Assembly (NCBI GenBank): GCA_009756935.1
Contig: VZDP01000014.1
Span: 1 to 12,684 of the forward strand
Source: Mesomycoplasma ovipneumoniae
GTDB taxonomy: Bacteria; Bacillota_I; Bacilli_A; Mycoplasmatales; Metamycoplasmataceae
Length of the DNA: 12,684 nt
Reading direction: 5' to 3'
Part shown: one piece after another, positions 1 through 6,975 of the stretch
Layout of the letters: every line of letters begins with the position of its first letter
Numbering within the stretch: the stretch's first letter is position 1
Program-made: the position numbers and the translations under genes
Notes under the pieces: generated by a model
The model's database searches: none
Seen by the model: the letters and a program-made list of their open reading frames with translations, nothing else
Told to the model about the DNA's origin: nothing

Positions 1-208
1 TATGTTTTTTTAGGCTCGATGTAAATAAAAGCGAGTTTTCTATTCACATTGAGTTTAAATAGTAGTTGTATTTTTTTATGATTTTTGTTATTTTACCATA
101 AATTGATTTTTCAGTGTTTTAAAATAGGTAATTAACTTTTGTCAAAAATCTTTAAAAAGTGCCCAAAACCGGACACTTGCTAAGATTATCTCGTCAAACT
201 GGGAAACT
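1..208 (-). repeat. IS/MITE-like repeat copy A (truncated by window edge)
   Basis: Read on the minus strand from 208 down, this matches copy D (from 11677) almost throughout: the tip AGTTTCCCAGTTTGA, a terminator-like hairpin (AAGTGTCC...GGGCACTT, 178 to 157), the AAAAGTTAATTA block, and a distal hairpin (stem CTCGATGTAAAT at 15-26 with ATTCACATTGAG at 42-53). The alignment needs only small gaps. The far end corresponding to copy E would lie left of base 1. No gene is visible before the methyltransferase start at 276. A is inverted relative to copies B, C and D. Confidence 0.75.
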
Positions 209-275
209 TAGTAACTACGGATTTATTTTTCGGTGGTTGAAGATGTAGCACAGATTTATAAGGAGAATAATTAGT

Positions 276-1421
276 ATGAAGCCTTTTATAAAATGACCGG
301 GTGGTAAAACCGAAGAACTGAAAATAATTTTAGAGAATCTTGCAAAAAATATCAATAGATTTTATGAACCATTTGTCGGTGGTGGAGCAGTTTATTTTGC
401 AGTTGATAATATAAAACAATATTATATAAATGATAAGTCTAATGAGTTAATAAATTTATATAAATCAATTCAATCAAAAAACAATATATTTTTTTACGCA
501 ATAAAAGAGATAGATAGATGTTGGAAAATTTTAGAAAAAATCAGTGAAGATTATATATATAAATTATCAGATTTATATAATGAATATAAACTTAATAGAA
601 TTTCAGATGCGCAGCTTAAGATAAATATAGAAAGATTTATTATAAATAATGCTGAAAAATTTAATGGTATATTAAATGATGAATTTATTATCGATGAAAA
701 AAGGATATTATTAGAGTTAGAAAATAACCTTTTTAAAAAATTAAAGAGAATGAAAAAAATAGAAAAGGACAAAGGCGAACTTTCAATAGATGATATTAAA
801 TTGAACATAGAAACGGGATTTAAAAGTGGAATATATACTTATTTTAGATTTTTGTACAATAATTTTGATAAGTTAAAGTTGAACGAACATTTTATTAGTT
901 CAATTTATTATTTTATTAGAGAATATTGTTACTCATCTATGTTCAGATACAATAGGAATGGTGGTTTCAATGTTCCATATGGTGGGAGTAGTTATAACAA
1001 CAAATATTTAACAAATAAAATTGAATATATAGAGAGTTTTGAAATGCAAAATAAGTTAGGCAAAACTGAAATTTATTCCCTAGATTTTGCAGATTTTTTT
1101 GATAAAATGGAATTAGATGAGAATGATTTTATATTTTTAGACCCACCGTATGATTCTTCGTTTTCAACTTATGCTAATAATGAATTTTCAAATGAGGATC
1201 ATATAAGATTAGCTAATTTTTGTAAAAATACTAGAGCTAAGTTTATGTTAGTTATAAAAAATACAGATTTCATTTTTAATCTATATAAAGAATTTAATAT
1301 CAAAACTTTTGATAAAAAATATGTTGTAAGTTTTCAGAATAGAAACGATAAGAGAGCAGAACATTTGTTAATAACAAATTACGATATTTACAATAAAGGG
1401 AATAAACAATGGATAAATTAA
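276..1421 (+). CDS. DNA adenine N6-methyltransferase, Dam/D12 class (type II RM)
   Basis: A 381-residue AdoMet-dependent methyltransferase, expected to protect host DNA from the endonuclease encoded immediately downstream. Visible D12-class landmarks are the N-terminal FIKWPGGK (residues 4-11), FYEPFVGGGAVYF (29-41, AdoMet-binding FxGxG), NDKSNEL (52-58), RYNRNGGFNVPYGG (224-237), typical of Dam relatives, and the catalytic DPPY (289-292). ATG at 276 is preceded by AAGGAG about 10 bases upstream. The conserved Trp7 is encoded by TGA and two other Trp by TGG, so in the standard code the protein would end after six residues. The 3' end overlaps the endonuclease gene by 13 bases. Ile codons are often ATA, unlike MIB/MIP. 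The class is clear. The recognition sequence cannot be read from motifs: GATC is the commonest in this family but is not established here. Confidence 0.9.
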
Positions 1422-2230
1422 AACAAAAATCTATAGAAGCTATAGTCGAAAGTTCTATCTCAAGTTTTTCTATTGGATTAGAAGAAAAATATACAAAAGA
1501 ACTAGATGACCCAGATGGAGTTATTAATAGGAAAAAAAACAATCCTTTTATAGCTGAATTAGGGGAAGAATTTATGTTTTATAGTGCTTTTGTTAGAAGT
1601 TTTGACAGCTCATTTGGAAAAATATTAGAAAATATCGGAAATAACATTGCTAAATTATCTTATGATGTAAGAAAAAATGTGAAATCATATTTATTACCGC
1701 AGCAATCTCAACATGTTGACTATATGATATCAGGTTATGAAAAACATACTAAACCTAAAGTTACTGATTACAATTCTTTTAACTGTATGATTCCACAGGA
1801 TACAAGAAGTTTTGAAAAAGACCATGTAACAGATCATTATTTTTATAAAAAGGATACAAAAGAACATTTTTTAATTGAATTAAAAGCAGGAGGAGATTTG
1901 GATAATAAAAAAGCTAAAACAGAAAAAATAGCTTTACTTCAAGAGTATTTCATTCTTAAAAATTCATTTGAAGAAAATAGCCAAGATACAATAAAAATAT
2001 TTTTAGCTACTGCATATAATTCATTTGGTGAAGGAAATATTTGGAAACAAGATAGAGTGAAGCAGTTTTTTGCAGAAGATGAATTACTCATTGGTAGGGA
2101 TTATTGGAATTTTGTTTGTGATGATAAGGATGGATTTGATATTGTATTTAAACAATATCAAAAAAGCTGTGAACATATAAAATTATCACTTGAAAGGATA
2201 AAAAAATTGTATTTTAATGATAAAAAATAA
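1409..2230 (+). CDS. type II restriction endonuclease, TdeIII-like
   Basis: A 273-residue protein translationally coupled to the methyltransferase. Its ATG lies 13 bases before the upstream stop and is preceded by AAAGGGA. A PD-(D/E)xK-type core is visible: Asp142 in VTDHYF, then IELKAGGDLDNKK with Glu157-x-Lys159 as candidate metal/catalytic residues. The later ATAYNSFGEGNIW and FFAEDELLIGRDYWNF segments (about 200-235) resemble my memory of the TdeIII family, whose founder cuts GGNCC. That assignment rests on recall, not a search. Both tryptophans (212 and 233) are TGG and there is no TGA, so the gene would read intact in a standard-code host. Gene order and overlap support a complete RM operon. 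The alternative is another PD-(D/E)xK type II family; the cutting site is unknown. Confidence 0.75.
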   Translation: MDKLKQKSIEAIVESSISSFSIGLEEKYTKELDDPDGVINRKKNNPFIAELGEEFMFYSAFVRSFDSSFGKILENIGNNIAKLSYDVRKNVKSYLLPQQSQHVDYMISGYEKHTKPKVTDYNSFNCMIPQDTRSFEKDHVTDHYFYKKDTKEHFLIELKAGGDLDNKKAKTEKIALLQEYFILKNSFEENSQDTIKIFLATAYNSFGEGNIWKQDRVKQFFAEDELLIGRDYWNFVCDDKDGFDIVFKQYQKSCEHIKLSLERIKKLYFNDKK

Positions 2231-2237
2231 GCACATA

Positions 2238-2273
2238 AAAAAGACGATTAGATGAAAATCTAGTCGTCTTTTT
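2238..2273 (+). terminator. Rho-independent terminator of the RM operon
   Basis: A 16-bp stem (2238-2253 with 2258-2273, one T-G wobble) closes on a GAAA tetraloop at 2254-2257. The 3' arm ends in five T. It starts eight bases after the endonuclease stop and is the strongest hairpin in the window. Confidence 0.92.
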
Positions 2274-2285
2274 AATACAAGAAAG

Positions 2286-2444
2286 GAGCAAATATACAAA
2301 CAGAAAACAAGAAAAAAATAAAATTAAGTATAGAAGAACAGCTAAAACAGGGAAAAATAAAACAATAAAGAAAAGTGGAATTAAACTATCAGAACTAAAA
2401 GAAATGGAGAAAAAAGAAAATTCTGAGTTTCCCAGTTTGACGAA
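2286..2444 (+). other. purine-rich segment, possible remnant of an interrupted gene
   Basis: After the RM terminator a good ribosome-binding sequence (GAAAGGAG) precedes ATA at 2294 and a Lys/Glu-rich reading frame (IKLSIEEQLKQGKIK) that stops at 2366. A second frame from about 2362 reads KSGIKLSELKEMEKKENS and runs into repeat copy B. Both look like a short charged protein that lost its ATG, shifted frame and was cut by the repeat. A/G-rich DNA gives such frames by chance and I recognise no family, so this is weak. Confidence 0.25.
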
Positions 2445-2576
2445 ATAATTTTAAAAAAGTCTCCGTTTTTAGGCACCTTTTTAACTTTTTTGCCAAAAGT
2501 TAATTACAATTTTTTTACTGTTTTATTAAAATATCAAAGTAAAAATCATACCTATTTAAAATATTTAGATCACAAA
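2426..2576 (+). repeat. IS-like repeat copy B (left end)
   Basis: Begins AGTTTCCCAGTTTGACGA, identical to the inverted tip of copy A, followed by a degraded terminator hairpin and a second hairpin AACTTTT-TTGCC-AAAAGTT (2483-2501). It matches copy C over about 150 bases, including the TTAATTACAATTTTTTTACT block. Near its end one frame reads HTYLKYLDH and the same place in copy C reads HTYFKYLDR, with third-position changes. This suggests both keep the decayed start of a coding region, perhaps a transposase. The frame in B continues protein-like (MNTSEEKLTKALHSKSSQK) to about 2640. Confidence 0.7.
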
Positions 2577-2690
2577 ATTATGAACACATCCGAAGAAAAA
2601 TTAACAAAAGCACTGCACTCAAAATCTTCACAAAAAACTAGTTGCCTGATTTTTTCTATTAATTTTTTTTAGTTTTTATAACAACTTTTA

Positions 2691-2718
2691 TTGAATCACA
2701 ACTATTTTTTGATATAAT
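2691..2718 (+). promoter_or_regulatory. promoter of the S8 protease-lipoprotein operon
   Basis: A -35-like TTGAAT (2691-2696), a 16-base spacer and a consensus TATAAT (2713-2718) preceded by TGA (extended -10, TGN). Transcription would begin near 2725, giving a leader of about 90 bases before the GTG at 2814. It is the best promoter match in the window and lies just after repeat copy B. Confidence 0.7.
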
Positions 2719-2813
2719 TAATTAATAATAAAAAGATGATTTAGAAATTTCTTAGCTGATATAAGTTACATAGAAAATAAAATTGAATTAATACATAATA
2801 AGGTTTGGTTTTT

Positions 2814-4796
2814 GTGGTTAAAAAATTTAAAAAGTTAAAAAAGTTTACCTTATATTTGTTTGGTTTTGCTTCAATTCCATTAATATACAGTTCGCTCTTT
2901 ATAAATTGAAATAATAATAAGCAATATTGATATTCTACAAATTTTAGTAGTAAAATTGTTGTAAGAGAGCCTTTTATTAAAAAGTTAAATAAATCGTCAA
3001 AAGTTGAAAATCTAGATAATAATTTTGAATTGAAATTATTATTAAACCCTGACTTTTTAGATACCGAACCTAAAAAAATAACTTCTTTTAATATTAATTT
3101 TTTAGAAAAAATTAAGAAGTCAGACTTAAGATATAAAGAAGCAAAATACAGCGAAATGTTACCAATTGTCTGGTTTTATTTTGACACTGAAAATGATCGA
3201 GAATTTTTTGTTAAAAATTCCTTAAAAAATTCTACTATCAGTCGATTTATTGTTTATAAAAATGAAGAAAAAGACAAACAAACAGGACATGTTGAAACGT
3301 TAGATGACAATAATCCGTTAAATAATAATGATAATTATCATTCACTTTTTAGGGAGTCGTTAAATAAAAATATTTCAATAGTAAATTTTCAAAAACAAGC
3401 AGCAAAAGACAGTGAAAATCAAGATAAAGCCACCTCAAAGGTTGGTGCTATAGAATTTTTAGACAAATTTGACCAAAATTTTAATATATATTTTAATGAA
3501 AATCAATTAAATATAAACGATCTAGTCTCAAATAGACCCAAGCAAGCCGAAAAACCATATCATTCAACGCTAGTCTCATTAATTTTAGGTGGCAAAGCAG
3601 GTGTTGATAAAAAGTCGGATTTGTATTTATCAATATTTAAAACAGATGCTGAATGGCACAAAGCAATCGAATGAATGGCTACTAAAGATGTAAGGGTAAT
3701 AAATCACAGTTATGGAAATAAACTTGTAGACTTTAAAGACTACAACGAAAATGCATATTTACTTGATTTTTTAGCAAGAAAATATGGCGTAATTAATGTC
3801 TTTGCTGCAGGCAATGGCGCTGATAAAATTGACGAAGATGAATTTGGCAGAAATAAAGCTGATGATAATCCATGAATTGATGATAGAAGTTTGTCACTAA
3901 ATTCAATAGTGGTTGGTGCGCTCGATGATAATTCTAGTAATTCTAATATAGCAAAAAATGAAATAGCCCCTTATTCTAATTTTAAAACTGGTGATCAGTA
4001 CTTGCAATTTGCTAAACCCTTAGTAGTAGCTCCAGGTCAGATTTATAACGTTCTTGATGATAAAAATCAATCTGGCCAAAGAAAAAAATATGTAAGTGGA
4101 ACTAGTTATGCAGCCCCTATTGTAACCGGACTAATATCAACACTTTTAAGAGGAAAACCACTTTGAGTTCGTGATGATTTTAGAGTTCCGGCAATAAAAT
4201 CTATTCTTTCTGTTTCTGCAATAAGTCCAAATCATATCGATTTGGATAAAAAAGATAGTGGTTATTATGAAAAGTATGGGGCTGGAACCCCTGATTTTGA
4301 AAAAATGAAAGAAGCAGTAGATAATATTAGTTTTATTTTCGGCAATAAAGGAAATGAGGGCGAAGTTATTTTTACTGGCAATAGGTTCTGAGTTAATTCA
4401 AATGAGCGAGTTAAAGCCTCTTTGTCTTGAAACTTTAACGCTGGAATGCTAAAAAATAACGAAAAAGGCCAAAATATATCTGGCTGATGGTGATTTTTAC
4501 CGTCAATTACCAGAAATGTTAGCCACGATTGATTACCGTTAGAGGCAACAAAAAAACGACAAGGTGGTGCTTTTGTTTCAGATTATGATCTTTACTTACA
4601 AAAATTAAATTCAAATGGCGATTGAGTTGATGTTGCAAGATCTAATAGCATCCTGAGCAACGATGAATTAATAGATTTTAAGTCAAACGAATCTGCCTAT
4701 TATCGTATTTATGTTAAAAATTATAGATCTTCCGTTTTTGAAAATTCAGAGGATGACAGAATAGTTGCTTCTTATTTGGTGCATAATGAAAATTAA
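2814..4796 (+). CDS. secreted subtilisin-like serine protease (peptidase family S8)
   Basis: A 660-residue protease with UGA=Trp read at about a dozen positions, so a standard-code reading breaks it into pieces. GTG at 2814 is chosen because an AAGG lies 10 bases upstream and the protein then begins VVKKFKKLKKF plus a hydrophobic stretch (TLYLFGFASIPLIYSSLFI), an export signal or anchor without a lipobox. S8 signatures in order: strand VGAIEFLDKFD (210-220), His250 in HSTLVSLILGG, oxyanion Asn334 in VFAAGNG, and nucleophile Ser431 in SGTSYAAP. The Asp site is atypical: Glu214 sits where Asp normally ends the strand, with Asp217 and Asp220 close by. About 200 residues follow the catalytic domain with no membrane segment. 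The stop overlaps the next gene's ATG by 11 bases. The substrate is unknown; extracellular action on host or surface proteins is inferred. Confidence 0.9.
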
Positions 4797-6234
4797 ACAA
4801 TTTTTTAGTAAATTTATAGTTATAAGTTCCTTAACTTTGCCATTTTTTTTGAGTTCATGTGGTCAGTTTTTTAATTTCACCTCTACTAAACCAAGGCCAA
4901 GCCTAGATGAAGATAATCATAAATATAGTGGAGATTATTTTTTAAATCTATTAGATAAACATTATGAAGAGAACAATGTAAAAAGGGCGACATTTTCGCC
5001 ATTAAATTATTTTTATTCCTTGCAAAAAGATAAAAAAGATAGCAATGTAGTCCAAAATAGAAGTCGAAATTATTTTCTTGGTAATAAAAATTCAATTGAT
5101 ATTTATACTCTTGAAGAATTTCAAAAAAATATAGTTGAAAAATCCAAAGAAATTACAAAAGACGCCAATATAGATAGTTTTGTTAGCGCTGATTCAATAA
5201 AAAAAGAATTTGAAGAAAAATTTCTAAATGGTATAACAATAGAAGAAACGCTTAACAACAATAATATTTTAATTATGGAGCATTTTGGCGAAAAAAGTCT
5301 ATTATCGTCTAGACATTATTATTTTGACGATAAAGTCGATGCTTATATAAATATGACTCCTTTTCGAGCAGATGATATTCATTATAATCGGTATACGAAT
5401 TTGGGGATTGTGCCAGTGTTTAATCCATATTTTACCGTTGTTTTGTATCCTAAAGACAAAAAAATTTATTTTCACTATGATTTTAAGAAAGCTGACGAAG
5501 AAACTTTAGTAACTAAAACTAGAAAAATTTATCATGATCTTGAAAAAAGGTATTTACTTCCGAATTATTTAAAAAATAAAGCATTTTATGATATTTTCGA
5601 TGAAATTAAGTCTATCCAAAAGAAAAATAAAATTCAATTTTTTAAATTAAAGCAACCGTACGATAAAGTTGCTGAAAAACTCGACCCTTGAGCCAATAAT
5701 TTTTTTGAAAACAAACATGCGATAATTAAAAATTTAGAAGAATTTAAAGATAAAATAATCAATCGTATTTCAAAATTGGACTCAAGTTTAAAAATAGATG
5801 AAAATGAGTTTATAAACGATTTTGAAACAAAAGTATTTAAAGGGGAAAAGCTTGAGAATATCTTTAAAAATTCAAATATTTTTATATATGAAACATGAGA
5901 AAAATTTGTCTATGGTTCTCCGCAATCTTATTATTTAAATTCTGATAATAAAAATTCTGATAATAAATCAGCAACAGTAGAATTTGAGAACATAATCATT
6001 ACAAAGGAAGAAAATAACAATATTTTTTTAGAACCTATTAGCCATTCAGATTATAGTTTTAATGCTTTTTCGGGTTTTTACCCCTTATCAAAATTTAATA
6101 AAGTTGCTTTTCAAATTTTGGTAGTTCCAAAAGAAAAAAATATTGTTTTTAATAAAAACATTAATCACCTTAAAACACTCGAATCAGTAATAAAAAATTA
6201 TTTACCACAATGAAAAATGGAAAAAACGGGTTAG
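4786..6234 (+). CDS. lipoprotein with two tandem copies of one domain, partner of the S8 protease
   Basis: A 482-residue surface lipoprotein. ATG at 4786 gives a short basic start (MKIKQFFSKF), a hydrophobic core and the lipobox FLSSC with Cys25 as the lipidated residue. The in-frame TTG 21 bases upstream would spoil this signal. Three internal TGA codons are Trp. Two diverged copies of one domain are visible by eye, about 95-259 and 305-480. Each starts with an aromatic N-F motif (NYFLGNKN / NNFFENKH), then LEEFQKNIVEKS / LEEFKDKIINRI, a short F-x-G-x-x-x-E-x-x-x-x-N-x-N segment, VVLYPKDKKIYF / ILVVPKEKNIVF, and an ending L-x-LP or YLP. The gene overlaps the S8 protease, so the two are translationally coupled and probably act together at the cell surface. 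I do not recognise the family with confidence; some mycoplasma 'aromatic motif' membrane proteins may be related. Confidence 0.85.
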
Positions 6235-6304
6235 TACATATATATTTTTCATAGATTTATTAAACTTTTTTGCCAATTTCTTATTAAATTGTTTAATATA
6301 ATAC

Positions 6305-6345
6305 ATGCAAAATTGATTCATTGTGTCAATTTTGCATTTTTCTTT
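6305..6345 (+). terminator. terminator of the protease-lipoprotein operon
   Basis: A perfect 12-bp stem, ATGCAAAATTGA (6305-6316) with TCAATTTTGCAT (6326-6337), a 9-base loop, then TTTTCTTTTTC. It lies about 70 bases after the lipoprotein stop. Confidence 0.88.
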
Positions 6346-6357
6346 TTCTTTTTCTTG

Positions 6358-6525
6358 AGTTTCCCAGTTTGATAATATAATCTTAAAGAAGTGCCTGGTT
6401 TTAGGCACTTTTTTCATTTTTTTTGCAAAAGTTAATTACAATTTTTTTACTGTTTTATTAAGATGTCAAAGAAAAAATCATACCTATTTTAAATATTTGG
6501 ACCGCTAGAAAACTCATAAAAATCC
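6358..6525 (+). repeat. IS-like repeat copy C (left end)
   Basis: Starts AGTTTCCCAGTTTGATAA. It matches copy B for about 150 bases, and its distal part (TATTTTAAA...CTAGAAAACTCATAAAAAT) matches copies D and A, which lack roughly 40-50 bases in between. All copies therefore belong to one family with internal deletions. The same orientation as B makes B and C direct repeats flanking the S8 protease module. A frame reading HTYFKYLDR then meets TAG, consistent with a decayed coding start. Confidence 0.72.
6389..6414 (+). terminator. terminator-like hairpin inside repeat C
   Basis: AAGTGCCT (6389-6396), loop GGTTTT and AGGCACTT (6403-6410) form a perfect 8-bp stem followed by TTTTC. The equivalent hairpin is conserved with compensating or wobble changes in copies A and D and, as a shorter form, in E. 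The repeat therefore carries its own transcription stop near its tip. Confidence 0.75.
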
Positions 6526-6905
6526 TTTTAAAAAGCACTTAAAATGACTAAACAACAGAAACAAACTACCAATAAGTTGGCAAAATTTAAATCCTTTTGA
6601 ACTTCTTTTTGTACAAAATGCTAATTTTTACTTGAAAAAAAATTATTAATGGTTTAAAATTTTTAATATATATTTGAACTTTCTATAAAAAATCACATTT
6701 TAAAAAAGAAAGTTGGCATATTAATCTATACTAGCCACTTTTTTAAAATTTCCCATTTTAAAATATCACTAAAGAGGTGTTTCTTAAATTCAAAAAAATA
6801 TAGAGAAAATTATTAATTTGACTGTTTTTGGTAAAAAATAATTAAATTAATAATAAAAGGACAATTAAAACTACATAAACTAACAAATTCAAAATTTGTA
6901 TTATC
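6526..6905. other. non-coding AT-rich spacer upstream of MIB
   Basis: I see no credible gene here. An 8-bp inverted pair, AACTTTCT and AGAAAGTT, spans roughly 6677-6715 around a long loop. The rest is low-complexity A/T sequence leading to the MIB promoter region. Confidence 0.5.
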
Positions 6906-6971
6906 TTTTTTATTTTTAAAAATAAAAAATTTGTATAATTATTATATCCTATATGAAAAGTAATAAGGAGG
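6906..6971 (+). promoter_or_regulatory. MIB-MIP promoter region with a 24-bp palindrome and strong RBS
   Basis: A consensus TATAAT lies at 6934-6939 with no recognisable -35. The place of the -35 is taken by a perfect 24-base A/T palindrome (6906-6929, centre TTTTTAAAAA). The ribosome-binding site AAGGAGG (6965-6971), four bases before the ATG, is the strongest in the window. The palindrome could be an operator or simply chance in A/T-rich DNA. Confidence 0.55.
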
Positions 6972-6975
6972 AAAT

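Noticed and set aside
237..261. TTGAAG/TTATAA as promoter of the RM operon
   Set aside because: The spacing is only about 13 bases and the -10 overlaps the ribosome-binding region, too weak to call.
2490..2672. Short open frame of 60 codons inside and after repeat B as an independent gene
   Set aside because: It starts in the repeat hairpin with no ribosome-binding site. The equivalent frame in copy C is closed by TAG. Better explained as a decayed transposase start.
4765..4785. TTG start seven codons upstream for the lipoprotein
   Set aside because: It would add MLLIWCI before the signal peptide; ATG at 4786 gives a normal basic N-terminus and lipobox.
2814..6234. Frameshifted or broken S8 protease and lipoprotein
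   Set aside because: All apparent breaks are TGA codons in frame, which read as Trp in this genetic code; the frames are continuous.
6202..6417. Minus-strand frame of 71 codons
   Set aside because: It runs across the operon terminator and repeat C and has no start signal or family resemblance.
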